Positions 24,629 to 34,754 of a stretch of 64,000 bases of DNA are shown here, piece by piece. This DNA is from UBA5543 sp964464965 (GTDB lineage: Bacteria > Bacteroidota > Bacteroidia > Chitinophagales > Chitinophagaceae). Under the pieces are notes generated by a model, which was not told where the DNA came from, ran no database searches, and saw nothing but the letters and a program-made list of their open reading frames with translations. Position 1 is the first letter of the stretch. Every line of letters begins with the position of its first letter. A program made the position numbers and the translations under genes. Location: the NCBI GenBank assembly GCA_964464965.1, contig CAYXHM010000003.1, forward strand, positions 434,001-498,000. The letters run 5' to 3'.

Positions 24629-26589
24629 ATGATGCATTAAATAATGCAACAGTTGCAATACAAAATCAGATTGCGGAACTGGATAAGCTTAGCAAGAGTC
24701 TGAATGATTACACAAGGCAGTTGCAGAATGTGTCTTCGAGCTCCACGCGTAGTCTGGATGAGTTATTAGGAAAAATAGCAAATGTTCATCTACAGATTAC
24801 CGCATCAGTGGCAAAAACACAAGGACTTTTTACACACGTTGGTAAGGGCATTCTAAAAGGCCTTGATATAGGTAATGATATTGAAGGGGCTATGGCTAAG
24901 ATTTTTACCCCTATAAGAAAGGAGTTAGATAAAATAGGCACTGACAGCGCCATTTCTTTTAAAAATATTGCTACTTCCCTTACATCCTTTACATCTGTTG
25001 TAGAAATTGGCATTGGTCTTTTAAGTACTCTGGGACAAGAAATGTATGCTGTTGACGGGGCATTCAATACATTGACAGAAAGCGAACTTGCAGCCTATGA
25101 AGTACAAAAGAAAGTAACTGAAAATTATACTTCGCAACAAATACACCTGCAACTCTTAAATGAGGAAGTAAACAACAACGAAACCTCTTTGCGCAGACTT
25201 AAGGAAATAAGAGATGAGCTGGTAGGCAGCTATCCAGGACTGGAAAATAACCTTAAAGGCGAAGCAAACTTGCAGTTTAAACTTGCTGATAGCATTGGGA
25301 AGGTAAATCAGGCATTGTTACTTAATGCACGGATTAAAGCGGCGGAAGAACTGCTGGTAGAAAACGAAAAGGAGTTTCTTAATGATGATTTAGGTTTTTG
25401 GGATGGGCTAAAAGTAGCGGCTTTAAATTCCTTATTGCTTGGTACCGGCACCATGTATGTAACAGAACAGAAACTGGAAAAGTATAATAAAAACAAGGTA
25501 AACCTGCAAAGGATAATCGCGGAGGGTCGCGCAGAGCAGGAGAAAACTGGGCTCTATAATATTACTGGACCTGCAAAGCCACAAATTGTTAACGGATATA
25601 GTCCGGCAAACACAAGTAGTAGAAAGATAGCAAGAAAAAAAACACCTCCTCAAAGAGAACAGGAAGAAGCTTTTTATTTATCCACCCCTTCTGCGCAAGA
25701 GTTTCCTGTTGCAATAGACGGCTCTATAAAGCCCGTAGATACAGAAAGGATGCAGCGCCAGCAAAAGGAGAAAGAAGAGGCCGATGCGACGGCGAGGCGC
25801 AAAGAAAATATAAAATCTGCCATTGACGATTACAAAACCCTGTCAGACGCTGCTGCCGAAGCCTACAATAAAATCATCCAGGCACAGATAGATGCACTTG
25901 ATAAAGAAATATCGCTACGCGAAAAGCGGGTAGAGGAAGCAAAGAAGCTGGCGGAGCGTGGCAATATCGAAGCCTTGCGCCTGGAGGAAGACCGCCTGCG
26001 CAAGGCACAGGAGCAGCGTGCACGCTTTGCACGGCAGCAACAGATAGTTAACTCTGCCATAACGGTATCTAATGCCATAGCCGCCGTTGCCCGCGCCGCG
26101 TTGGAGGGTGGTGGCTTTGGGTCTGCCGCAACAATAGCTGCATTGATAGCTGCACTGGCGGCTGGTTATGCTGCCGTAAGCAGTATGACACAGGATACAG
26201 ACTCATTTGCAGATGGTGTGGTAGGTTATAGAGGCAAAGGCGGCCCGCGCGACGACAAGAACTGGGTGCGCATCAGCAGTGGTGAGAGTATCATTACCGC
26301 CGCAGGTACACAAAAAAACCGTGCTTTGCTGGAAGCTATCAACCAGGGGGCGGCTTTGCATATGATAGACCCTTCATTGCCATTGATGATGCCGTCTTTT
26401 AAACAACCAGGTATTGTAACCGGTGCTTATGCAAACAGTAACGACCTGAAACAATTGGAAGGTAAACTAGACGAGGTAGTTGGCGCTATAGAAGACAGCA
26501 AATTGCGGCAAAACATTTTCTTTAATGAACAAGGCGTTGGCATCATGACCGAGCGCGCCATAAAGAAGGAACGCAAACGCTGGATGTGA
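24580..26589 (+). CDS. Phage tail tape-measure-like protein
   Basis: 669 residues from ATG 24580 (an in-frame start 11 codons earlier is less likely; the repeat copy at 23645 uses the same ATG). The N-terminus VIHRITYEVNNDALNNATVA and long coiled coils (to about residue 500) are followed by a hydrophobic segment (about 503-532, IAALIAALAAGYAAV). The C-terminal motif GKGGPRDDKNWVRISSGESI recurs at the ends of many tape-measure proteins. The protein would set tail length and help DNA passage. Short for this class. Its 5' half is more AT-rich than the 3' half, hinting at a mosaic. The next gene follows after 55 bp. Confidence 0.7.
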   Translation: MADVTEVIHRITYEVNNDALNNATVAIQNQIAELDKLSKSLNDYTRQLQNVSSSSTRSLDELLGKIANVHLQITASVAKTQGLFTHVGKGILKGLDIGNDIEGAMAKIFTPIRKELDKIGTDSAISFKNIATSLTSFTSVVEIGIGLLSTLGQEMYAVDGAFNTLTESELAAYEVQKKVTENYTSQQIHLQLLNEEVNNNETSLRRLKEIRDELVGSYPGLENNLKGEANLQFKLADSIGKVNQALLLNARIKAAEELLVENEKEFLNDDLGFWDGLKVAALNSLLLGTGTMYVTEQKLEKYNKNKVNLQRIIAEGRAEQEKTGLYNITGPAKPQIVNGYSPANTSSRKIARKKTPPQREQEEAFYLSTPSAQEFPVAIDGSIKPVDTERMQRQQKEKEEADATARRKENIKSAIDDYKTLSDAAAEAYNKIIQAQIDALDKEISLREKRVEEAKKLAERGNIEALRLEEDRLRKAQEQRARFARQQQIVNSAITVSNAIAAVARAALEGGGFGSAATIAALIAALAAGYAAVSSMTQDTDSFADGVVGYRGKGGPRDDKNWVRISSGESIITAAGTQKNRALLEAINQGAALHMIDPSLPLMMPSFKQPGIVTGAYANSNDLKQLEGKLDEVVGAIEDSKLRQNIFFNEQGVGIMTERAIKKERKRWM

Positions 26590-26644
26590 TTCAAATTCAA
26601 GAATAAAAAGTAAAAACCGTTACCTGAACATAACCTGGAATACC

Positions 26645-28864
26645 ATGGCACTGAAATTATACATACAACAGACACTTACTTATAACATAAAAGGGGATAG
26701 GATATATTACGAAGGTAATACCCCGCAGAACTTACAGATAAAAGAGCATAAACTGGCGCCTTTTCCATCCTCCAGGAGTTTCCCGAATAATCCGGGTTGG
26801 TACGACGTTACAGGTTTTGTAAGCGACCTGCATAAGCTGAAACTTTCATGGACTGAAAATAAAGATAGCAATGGCCTTACTATACCCGGTGCATCTCAAC
26901 TGCAAAAAAGCGCGAGTGGTACACTAACGTTTGAAGAGGAAGCCTACAGGCTGATGAAGCAATGGCTGATAGACGATGTAAGCGCACCGCTGAACAGCAT
27001 AGATGTACGCATAGAAGATACAGCCTGCAAAGATGATTTCCTGGGATATACCATAAAAGCCACAGACCTTCGCTGGTGCGAGGACCAGGTGTGCACATTT
27101 GATACTACGCTGAAACAGAAAGACGAACGGCTTAATTGCATAAAGAGCACACTGATAACCAATAACCATACCGGTATGTTTCAGACCGTACCGGCAAACA
27201 ACAAAAAGCACCCCAGGTTTAGTTATTGTAATGAGCAACGCCCCAATGGTATCATGATAATGGTATGGTGGCAAAGCGCTATCATCATAGTGCCTACGCT
27301 ATGGCTGTTGGTACCTATCATGTTTGCACTGAACGGCATATTTGCCGTGGTTAACGTGATAGTAGGTGCTGTAAACGCACTGATTAAATTATTAACAGGA
27401 AAACCACTGGATACCGTTAACTGGCAAACCATTCCCTATTTTGATTTTGACGGTATGCGTGAGGCTTTAGGCGCCTATTTTGTAGAGTCGGGCGGGTGCG
27501 GCAGGGAACACCCTGCGCCGCTTATAAGAGATTATATACAAAATGTGTGCGACTATTGCAATGTAAAAGTGGATGGAGATTCTGCACCAATATTTTTTGC
27601 GCAAACGATGGATGTAGCATCATCTCGCGGTATGCTTAAAGATGTACATAACCCTCACTACAATGCCTGTTACCTGCACGCCACTGTAAAGAGAGGTATA
27701 AGAAGGTTTAAAAGTGTAAATGCACTTCGGGCATTGCATAACAATACAGACTATTACATTGAGGATAACAGCCCGTTGCTGACACTTGATATGTTTCTTG
27801 ATGAGCTGAAGCAGGTTTACAATGCAGAATGGCGGCTGAAGAACGGTAAGCTATATTTCCAGAGGAAGGATTATTTTCTTCAATCGGCCCCGCTTTATGA
27901 CTTTACTGCAAACGGTGCCGACCGCTTTAAACTACTGGAGGGTTTATGCTTTGAATGGAATGAACTGAAATACCCTGCCTATACCAAAGGTATATATACC
28001 AGCGATGCGGCAGATACCTGCGGTAACGAAGCCGAAGCGCAGATGAATGCTTATATACAGCATGGCAATGTAGATGAGAACCCCAATTTCGAGTCGGTAA
28101 GGGAAATAAATGTGCCGTATGGGGCTACCCGTTTCAGGCTGGACGGGGTGAGCGAAGATTACCTGTTTGATGCTATGCAGGTGGTGGTGAACGGCTCTTT
28201 CTTTACGCCCTTTCTTGGTGGCTTTATGTTTGATGTGGTAGGGAAGGAAATACAGGAATACGGAGACTATGCCCTGCTGCTGAAAGATGAAACCTGTACC
28301 CTGCCGAAGATACTGGTATGGGATGGACAGAGTTATGATAACGCCCGCTGTATAAGACCGCACAGCGCGCGCGGTCTCGTAAACTCGCCTGTGCAACCGC
28401 CCGCCCGCAACTATAAGTATGACACAGGTAAGGAATGGTGGGACCAGCACCCCGATAACACATTTGTTCGCGGTAGCGGGCTGACACTGCCACCCACGCA
28501 GCCGGGCTATTACTTAGTGACTGACTTCTTTGGCGCAAGGGAAATAAAGAAACCGGCATTGCTGGTAAACTACCCTATGTACTTTGAGCCCGGTTATGAA
28601 AATACACTCTGGGACTGGTTTCACTGGATAGACGACCCACGGAAGAACCCCGTAATGAATATGAACTGGCAGGCCAGGCTTGAACTGTGTTGTGACGATT
28701 TAAAACACCTGGAGCTGTTTGGAGACCTGACCGATATAAAGCTGGGGCAGAAAGTTTTGCTGCCGTTGCAATACTATAACGAGGGTAAGGTGAATGAAAT
28801 AGAAGTGAGTTACGATACATCTGAAGATACCGGCCCGTACATACAACTGAAAGGAACTGTTTAG
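26645..28864 (+). CDS. Phage tail/baseplate-type protein with hydrophobic segment
   Basis: 739 residues. The first 170 (IQQTLTYNIKGDRIYYEGNT, GYTIKATDLRWCEDQVCTFD) look like a distal-tail-type domain. A strongly hydrophobic stretch at about 205-250 (MIMVWWQSAIIIVPTLWLLV, then another helix) could form two membrane helices. The rest contains TLDMFLDELKQVYNAEWRLK and KLYFQRKDYFLQ, typical of tail-associated fibre-base proteins, and ends NEIEVSYDTSEDTGPYIQLK. No enzyme motif. By position after the tape measure it fits a tail-tip component; the membrane helices might act in penetration (inference). Confidence 0.55.
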   Translation: MALKLYIQQTLTYNIKGDRIYYEGNTPQNLQIKEHKLAPFPSSRSFPNNPGWYDVTGFVSDLHKLKLSWTENKDSNGLTIPGASQLQKSASGTLTFEEEAYRLMKQWLIDDVSAPLNSIDVRIEDTACKDDFLGYTIKATDLRWCEDQVCTFDTTLKQKDERLNCIKSTLITNNHTGMFQTVPANNKKHPRFSYCNEQRPNGIMIMVWWQSAIIIVPTLWLLVPIMFALNGIFAVVNVIVGAVNALIKLLTGKPLDTVNWQTIPYFDFDGMREALGAYFVESGGCGREHPAPLIRDYIQNVCDYCNVKVDGDSAPIFFAQTMDVASSRGMLKDVHNPHYNACYLHATVKRGIRRFKSVNALRALHNNTDYYIEDNSPLLTLDMFLDELKQVYNAEWRLKNGKLYFQRKDYFLQSAPLYDFTANGADRFKLLEGLCFEWNELKYPAYTKGIYTSDAADTCGNEAEAQMNAYIQHGNVDENPNFESVREINVPYGATRFRLDGVSEDYLFDAMQVVVNGSFFTPFLGGFMFDVVGKEIQEYGDYALLLKDETCTLPKILVWDGQSYDNARCIRPHSARGLVNSPVQPPARNYKYDTGKEWWDQHPDNTFVRGSGLTLPPTQPGYYLVTDFFGAREIKKPALLVNYPMYFEPGYENTLWDWFHWIDDPRKNPVMNMNWQARLELCCDDLKHLELFGDLTDIKLGQKVLLPLQYYNEGKVNEIEVSYDTSEDTGPYIQLKGTV

Positions 28865-28918
28865 AAAAAATCTGGAAAGCTAATAACTAAAATACCTAAC
28901 GACTAACACCTGAATACT

Positions 28919-30661
28919 ATGACCTGGTTCGACAATATACAAGACCTGCAATATTACCATCAGCCTAAAGATGTACCCTGCTATTGCGAAGCTATAGCTT
29001 ATCCTTTTGACCTGTACCTGCAGGGGCAATTACCCAATGGCAACCGCAACTATACGCTGAACATATACGTGTACAGCGCCGATGGCCTGACGCAGTATGA
29101 AAATGCCGCCTCTTACTTCCAATATTACTTTGGTGTAGTGCCCGGCGGTGGAGATTTTTTTAATGCCCGGTTGAAATCATTCAGCCCTGCTATGTGCGCC
29201 CACGAGTGTTATATACTGCGCGCGCAGGTTGTGCAGAATAATGGTGTGGTGGTCTTTAATAAATACACAGAGCGTTATTGCCAGAACAACTGTTGCAATG
29301 TGGCGGGCAATATTACTTTCAACCAGGTAGGGTTTGCACCTATGGTAACCGGTAATGGAGGTAACGACCCTGCTGCATTAACACAGGCAGGTGACGTAGT
29401 AGCTGCAGGGAGCAACCCCTCGCTTTATATTCCCACGGGTAGTTGTGGCGAACAACTTATACGCATCATCTCTAAGTTTGATTGCATAGATAATTTTACA
29501 GGAGATTTTTACGGAACACCTACAGGCGTAATAAGCGGCAGTGCTGATTTTGAATACCGGAAAATAACCACCCTGCGTGGCCGCATTGTGCGCCGCCCAC
29601 GGGAGATAACAAGAGAGATAAGCTATAACTGCAGGCTGCAACGTGCAGAAAGTACAGCCCAGTACTTGCTGGAAGGTTTCGAGTTTTTACCGCCGTGGAA
29701 GATGTACGAAATAGAAGGGCAACTTCATGCCAACAGGATACTTATAGATGACTTCAGCGGAGTGCGTCAATACCGCTACCCCGGCGGCACGCCTATGAAA
29801 CAGGTGAGCAAATGCTTCGAACTGTTTAAGCTGGAGGCCACATTAGAAGACTGCACGCAACGCCAGGTATTTGGCTGTGCGCCGGGTTGTATCACCAATG
29901 TGAATTTTGACGGCAGTGATAAACTGTTTGCTATACCTGCTTCTTACAGCGGCGGTGGTTTCTACAACAGCAACAGGGAATTGATAGCAGCAGACTATAG
30001 TGGGCTGCTGGATTACTTCCGCACCCGCACAGGGGCTACCGGTGTGAATGATGTTGATACGGGCAGCATGAATTGTTCAGCCTATAAAGTAGTAGGTGTT
30101 TTATCAACCGGGCAGATTGATACGCATATTTATTATGATGGACCTGTAGCTAACAACAAGGTATATGGTGTTGTGGCAGGTAATATTAACGACCTGTGCA
30201 GCTACCTGCCTGCAATATGTGCCGTGCCTGTGCCGGGTGATGTGTCAATAGCGGTAGCTGTTTGTGCTGTGCCTGTAAACGGAACAGTGTCTGTAACCAC
30301 CCTGGATACAGATGAAGTGAACATAACCGGCTTTGGCAACTGGACGGTAGATGAAGGTGCAACAACAGGGGCGGTGTATAAAAATGAAGTGTCCATCAAC
30401 CTGCATTTGATAAACAACACGCTTACCGAAGACCCCGATGCGCCGGATGATGATGTAATACTGCTGGCACAGGTGGCGGTAGTGGGTGGCCATGGCAGGC
30501 CATCTGCAATGGCAGTGCTCAACAGCAATAACAATCCCCTGCCCGAAGGTGTGACCATTACTATAGACAACCACGGCGCGGTCATGTATTACGGCCCTGC
30601 TACAGGCGCAACAGCTACCAACGTAACAATTGAATTTTATAACCTGAAATATAATATCTAA
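28919..30661 (+). CDS. Phage tail-type structural protein, Cys-rich
   Basis: 580 residues, beta-rich, no signal peptide. About 25 Cys, many in pairs (CYCE, CAHECY, CQNNCCN, CAPGC), unusual for a tail protein. The central part (KITTLRGRIVRRPREITREI, NRILIDDF) is a likely tail-fibre core. The last 150 residues are Ala/Val/Thr-rich and end TNVTIEFYNLKYNI. The next gene starts 5 bp after its stop, then another 5 bp after that, so 28919-32025 is one operon. Family not recognised; role inferred from context. Confidence 0.5.
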   Translation: MTWFDNIQDLQYYHQPKDVPCYCEAIAYPFDLYLQGQLPNGNRNYTLNIYVYSADGLTQYENAASYFQYYFGVVPGGGDFFNARLKSFSPAMCAHECYILRAQVVQNNGVVVFNKYTERYCQNNCCNVAGNITFNQVGFAPMVTGNGGNDPAALTQAGDVVAAGSNPSLYIPTGSCGEQLIRIISKFDCIDNFTGDFYGTPTGVISGSADFEYRKITTLRGRIVRRPREITREISYNCRLQRAESTAQYLLEGFEFLPPWKMYEIEGQLHANRILIDDFSGVRQYRYPGGTPMKQVSKCFELFKLEATLEDCTQRQVFGCAPGCITNVNFDGSDKLFAIPASYSGGGFYNSNRELIAADYSGLLDYFRTRTGATGVNDVDTGSMNCSAYKVVGVLSTGQIDTHIYYDGPVANNKVYGVVAGNINDLCSYLPAICAVPVPGDVSIAVAVCAVPVNGTVSVTTLDTDEVNITGFGNWTVDEGATTGAVYKNEVSINLHLINNTLTEDPDAPDDDVILLAQVAVVGGHGRPSAMAVLNSNNNPLPEGVTITIDNHGAVMYYGPATGATATNVTIEFYNLKYNI

Positions 30662-30665
30662 AACC

Positions 30666-31169
30666 ATGGCAAGAAAGATAACCATACCGATTACCGACCA
30701 CGACAGTTATTGCAACACGGGATATAACGTGTCTTACAAAATAGATGGGGCTGAATACTGGACTACACAACCCTGGTCTATACCGCCCATAGAAATTACC
30801 AACCTGCTGGATGATACGCTCTACAATATAGAGATAGTACGCAACTGCTGCGATGGTTTACAAAGCGCCCCGCTGGTGCTGAGCGTGAACACCGCTATGC
30901 TTGAAGCGCCGGCTAACTTCATTGCCACAGGTGGCCCGCACCAGGTAGAGCTGGACTGGGACGTTGTAGCAGGCGCTACAGCCTACAGGGTAGAGCGTGC
31001 GCAGGACGCAGGATTTTCCATAGCCCTTACCATCATTTACACCGGTACATCTACCGCTATACTGGATGATGAACTGCCCGCCGACGTAACCTATTACTAC
31101 CGTGTAAAGGCAACTGCCCCATACACAGAAGGGCCATACGCAACCGATAACGCTACAACAACCCCATAA
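30666..31169 (+). CDS. Fibronectin type III protein of the tail operon
   Basis: 167 residues. Residues 1-75 form one beta-sandwich-like unit (YNVSYKIDGAEYWTTQPWSI). Residues 80-167 are an Fn3 domain (APANFIATGGPHQVELDWDV, AYRVERAQD, TYYYRVKATAPY). Fn3 modules occur in phage tail and fibre proteins and bind surfaces or sugars. The Fn3 half lacks Cys. The previous stop is 5 bp before its start and the next start is 5 bp after its stop. Structural role inferred. Confidence 0.65.
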   Translation: MARKITIPITDHDSYCNTGYNVSYKIDGAEYWTTQPWSIPPIEITNLLDDTLYNIEIVRNCCDGLQSAPLVLSVNTAMLEAPANFIATGGPHQVELDWDVVAGATAYRVERAQDAGFSIALTIIYTGTSTAILDDELPADVTYYYRVKATAPYTEGPYATDNATTTP

Positions 31170-31173
31170 CACC

Positions 31174-32025
31174 ATGGCAGACATAACGATAACCATACCA
31201 TCGCCAACGCTTACCACAGGGCAGTATTTTAAAGAGCGCCACAGGCTGCTGCCCGGCACATCATGGAGCGGCTATAGCAACCGCAGCAACGCACCCTTTA
31301 CCATTACTGGCCTGGGCGCCGGCGACTATGAATTTGAATTTATACTGGTGAATGCAGATGCAACAGAATGCCCGCCCGTGTACAGGACGCATACCCTGGT
31401 GGCAGATTTTGAATGTATCTCCTTCACCAGCCAGATGAAAAAAGTGAATGGCCTGTATCATGTAGAGATAAGCTACACACTGCCGCCGGGCTTTACAAAC
31501 CCCGCCTGCGGCTGGGAAATTGAATACCTGCAAAACGGTAAGCCTGCCAATAAGTTTACCTACACCAACCTGCCTGCCGGTGGTATCATAAAAATACCCT
31601 GCGTAAACCTGTCGGGGGTGTTGTACATACGTGCGCAGCTATGCAATGGCCGCGTGAAGGTGTGCCACGGTAACGATGTGGCTTACTTCCCGGACCCGCC
31701 CTGCGTGCCTATGAGTGGTGTAACCATCGATATAGAAGAGGCAAGGGTGAATGGCGTATGCGAGTTTTATATGAAAGTGAGTTTCGCACAATCTGTACCT
31801 GCTACTACGGCTATAAAGTTGGACTACCGGGAGTGGAACGCCATAGGTGGAGACAGGTTCAATGGAACTATCAATGTGTCGCCCGGCGCCACTTTCTTTA
31901 AGAAGAGGATATACCCGCAGTTCAGCCAAAACAGTATGGAATGCACCAGGTACTACATAACCGTGATAGACCAGTGTAACAACGGCCTGCCCGTGCAAAA
32001 AGATTTTTGCCGTACATGTTTTTAA
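31174..32025 (+). CDS. Tail-operon protein with Fn3-like repeats
   Basis: 283 residues, three beta-sandwich-like units. The first (YFKERHRLLPGTSWSGYSNR, PFTITGLGAGDYEFEFILVN) parallels the first unit of the preceding 167-residue protein (YKIDGAEYWTTQ...ITNLLDDTLYNIEIV), so the two genes share an ancestral module. Cys-rich (about 13). Ends VQKDFCRTCF. Last gene of the 28919-32025 operon; a 146-bp gap with no gene follows. Probably a fibre or decoration protein. Confidence 0.5.
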   Translation: MADITITIPSPTLTTGQYFKERHRLLPGTSWSGYSNRSNAPFTITGLGAGDYEFEFILVNADATECPPVYRTHTLVADFECISFTSQMKKVNGLYHVEISYTLPPGFTNPACGWEIEYLQNGKPANKFTYTNLPAGGIIKIPCVNLSGVLYIRAQLCNGRVKVCHGNDVAYFPDPPCVPMSGVTIDIEEARVNGVCEFYMKVSFAQSVPATTAIKLDYREWNAIGGDRFNGTINVSPGATFFKKRIYPQFSQNSMECTRYYITVIDQCNNGLPVQKDFCRTCF

Positions 32026-32171
32026 TGAATCAGTAATATTATTCCTGCCTGCAAGCCGGTCCCCTGCTTTTAAAAGAGGGAAGAAGAAAATAGCATATCC
32101 CCTATGCTATCGTAACATTAATTTTTCGGCTCCTTTTGGGGGAGGGGTTAATTTCTTAAATTTTATTTATC

Positions 32172-32825
32172 ATGGCATTTTGTCCCGCAGACTGCGCCAA
32201 CATCATCATCACCACCAACCAACCCGGTGGCTGCGATCTGAAAGTGCGCAAAAGGAATATAGACCGTATCGGTTTCTTCCCCTGCAGTGTTGATTTGCCC
32301 GCACCTTTTACCTGTGCGGGACTTGAAGGGCTGGTAACGGCTAACACCCTTACCTTCAGCAGCCCGCTTGCAAACATAGAAGTGCAAGACCCTACTTTTG
32401 AAGAATTGCAGATAGCTGACTGCCGCCCCAGCGAGCGTGTGGCCACCAGCCGCATCATCACCTTCCAGGACAGGATAGCGATAGAGACAGCAGCCGTAAC
32501 AGGCCCGCCCGCTGTGCCCGCCAACCTGTTTTTCGATTACGACTTCTGGAAAGACAAGAAAACAAAACGCGCCCTGATGCGCTACATGTTCGTGTTTTGC
32601 GATGGTACGGTAGTAGTGCCAAAAGACGAGCACGGCAAGCCAATGGAGGCCAGCCTGGACGTATTCCTGTCTTACGAAAGACAGGGTAGCGGCGGCAGCT
32701 CTTACATCCTGGAAATTAAAAAAGGACAACTGGAGTTTAAAGGCGACCCGCTCGACTTCAATAAACCTGAACTGACCACAGGCGATGCCGTGTTTTACCT
32801 GAATGAATGTGAGGGGATGATATAA
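32172..32825 (+). CDS. Phage structural protein, possible tail tube/major tail protein
   Basis: 217 residues, no signal peptide, mixed alpha/beta: MAFCPADCANIIITTNQPGG, VRKRNIDRIGFFPC, FEELQIADCRPSERVATSRI, FDYDFWKDKKTKRALMRYMF, and an end GDAVFYLNECEGMI. Size and position between fibre-type genes and the portal fit a tail tube or major tail protein, but no motif proves this. Six or seven Cys. Transcribed in the same direction as its neighbours, 147 bp from each. Confidence 0.45.
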   Translation: MAFCPADCANIIITTNQPGGCDLKVRKRNIDRIGFFPCSVDLPAPFTCAGLEGLVTANTLTFSSPLANIEVQDPTFEELQIADCRPSERVATSRIITFQDRIAIETAAVTGPPAVPANLFFDYDFWKDKKTKRALMRYMFVFCDGTVVVPKDEHGKPMEASLDVFLSYERQGSGGSSYILEIKKGQLEFKGDPLDFNKPELTTGDAVFYLNECEGMI

Positions 32826-32976
32826 GCCCCGGTTGCAGTTGACAGTCGCAGTCGGCAGTTTTAAGTATAAGGCATGTGCGTAGGCACGAATGAATAAACC
32901 TTAACCTTATAATGAAGCTGCTGGCTGCACTATCAACTAACTACTAAAACCTAACTACTATTTAAACTGGAAAACC

Positions 32977-34689
32977 ATGAACATAAAAGAAGTATCAGCA
33001 ATACTGAATAAGGATATAAAACTGCCCGCCGCTATGGCTGAAGACCTGCAGCGCCGCCGCGATGTGTATTACGGTATGAGCCTGCACACTACGGGTGCCT
33101 GTCCCCGCTTCCGCGATTTGAGCACCGGGCGCATGATAAAGCCTGCGGGCTATTACGGCGAGGAATACCAATACCTGTTTGACAACTTCCTGATGAGCCG
33201 CCACCCGCGCGAGGATGATGCTACACGCAACTGGCGCTACAGCCAGTATCGCCCGCTTACCAAAGCAGCCTTCGGGCAGATAACGGGCGTGGTAACCGGC
33301 GCCATATTCCAGGACAGCAACTATACGCTGGAGCTGCAGGATGAACAGGACCACGCCTACGTATGGGGCAACCACTTTAGCGGATATGATATTGCGGGAT
33401 ACTTTGCCAATATAGGCTTCCGCAATATGATAGAAGACCCCAATGGTGTTTTCCTGCGTATACCCACGCGGCCGTTTTACGAGCAGGGCAGTGAAAAACT
33501 GGAGGTGGATATATGGTTTGTGAACAGCAAGGATATGGTATGGTTCAGTAAAAATGATATGGTATTTAAACATGGCAACCATGCCTACTGGGTAAACAAC
33601 CATACCATATGGCGCTATACTTACGATGCGCAAACAAAGAAATATTACATAGCCCAGCCCGATGCAGGCGGCTACTACGCGCATATGCTGGGCAGGCTGC
33701 CCGTAACTATAGCAGGTGGCGAATGGAACACACAGGGCTATTACGATAGCTTCTTCAGCCAGGCAAAGGCAGCGGCGGATGATTTCATTAGCGCCTACAG
33801 CGCGGCGCAACTGGTGGACAAAGAGGCATCTCACCCGTATATAGTAGAGGCCAGTGCCGACTGCCCGGACTGTATGGGCAAGGGGCATGTGCAGCGCGAC
33901 TGCGATAGCTGCCCTATGGGTATAGAGCTGGCGCAATGCCCCGCCTGTGCGGGCAGCGGGCAGGTGAGCCGCAACCCCGGCCAGCGCATGATCATCCCGC
34001 ATGAGGATATGAAGAACGGCACACCGATACAGATTGTAAACCCTGATGTGAGCATCAACACGCACCACCGCGAAGTGTGCAGGCAGGTAATGGCGCTGGT
34101 GATAGATGCCCTGCACCTGCAAAAGACCGACGAGGCGCAGAGTGGGGTAGCCAAGGCCATAGACCAGGAGCGGCTGTATAAATTCATCAGCACCATAAGC
34201 AACACGCTGTTTGACAAGATAATTTATGATACCCTGCGAGATATAGTGGCGTATAGAAATATAGATGGCGATACGCAACAAGCCTTCCGCCTGGTGAAGC
34301 CTACACAGTTCAGGATAAAGACAGGTGCTGACCTGCTGGCGGAGTATGGCGAGAGCAGCAAGGCAGGTATGCCGGTGTTCATCCGTCAGCGTATGGCGGT
34401 AGATTTTACAGACAAGCAATACAGCGGCGATGAGCTGATGAAAAAGAAAGCCCGCATTATAACAGAGATAGATGAACTGAGCGTACTGACCACGCAGGAG
34501 CTGCTGGACCTGCGCGCCACAGGTGCCGTAACCGCAGCAGCACTACTGCACAGCCGCCGCCTGCCCGTGCTGATAGATGAACTGATACAGGACCGTGGTG
34601 AATACTGGTTTATGAATACAACTGTAAAAGAGATAAAGGAATTGCTGAAACAACCCGTCCCCGCACAGGAGCGGAGCTCGCTGAACTAA
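32977..34689 (+). CDS. Phage portal-like protein with inserted zinc-ribbon
   Basis: 570 residues. Portal-like features are the long wing/clip regions (YRPLTKAAFGQITGVVTGAI), HTIWRYTY, and QKTDEAQSGVAKAIDQERLY (then KFISTISNTLFDKII), the helix that marks portal families. Within the middle (296-324) are three CxxC pairs: CPDCMGKG, CDSC and CPACAGSG. This is the zinc-finger pattern of DnaJ-type CxxCxGxG repeats, here inserted in the portal. A portal forms the dodecameric ring at the capsid vertex through which DNA is packed. It is the last phage-type gene of this block; no capsid or protease gene follows. Confidence 0.65.
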   Translation: MNIKEVSAILNKDIKLPAAMAEDLQRRRDVYYGMSLHTTGACPRFRDLSTGRMIKPAGYYGEEYQYLFDNFLMSRHPREDDATRNWRYSQYRPLTKAAFGQITGVVTGAIFQDSNYTLELQDEQDHAYVWGNHFSGYDIAGYFANIGFRNMIEDPNGVFLRIPTRPFYEQGSEKLEVDIWFVNSKDMVWFSKNDMVFKHGNHAYWVNNHTIWRYTYDAQTKKYYIAQPDAGGYYAHMLGRLPVTIAGGEWNTQGYYDSFFSQAKAAADDFISAYSAAQLVDKEASHPYIVEASADCPDCMGKGHVQRDCDSCPMGIELAQCPACAGSGQVSRNPGQRMIIPHEDMKNGTPIQIVNPDVSINTHHREVCRQVMALVIDALHLQKTDEAQSGVAKAIDQERLYKFISTISNTLFDKIIYDTLRDIVAYRNIDGDTQQAFRLVKPTQFRIKTGADLLAEYGESSKAGMPVFIRQRMAVDFTDKQYSGDELMKKKARIITEIDELSVLTTQELLDLRATGAVTAAALLHSRRLPVLIDELIQDRGEYWFMNTTVKEIKELLKQPVPAQERSSLN

Positions 34690-34729
34690 AATGTTTGATG
34701 ATTTTTTGGATTATGGTGGTTAATAATTA

Positions 34730-34753
34730 CCCTGCCCGTTTTTACGGGTCGGG
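34730..34753 (-). terminator. Terminator-like hairpin after SIR2-like gene
   Basis: A CCCGT/ACGGG stem with outer CCC/GGG pairs lies directly after the stop codon of the gene at 34755. The minus-strand T-run is weak. Confidence 0.5.
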
Positions 34754-34754
34754 G

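Noticed and set aside
32995..34419. Open frame of 474 codons antisense to the portal-like gene
   Set aside because: Long antisense frames arise from the codon bias of the portal gene; the product shows no domain or signal and has shadow-type composition.
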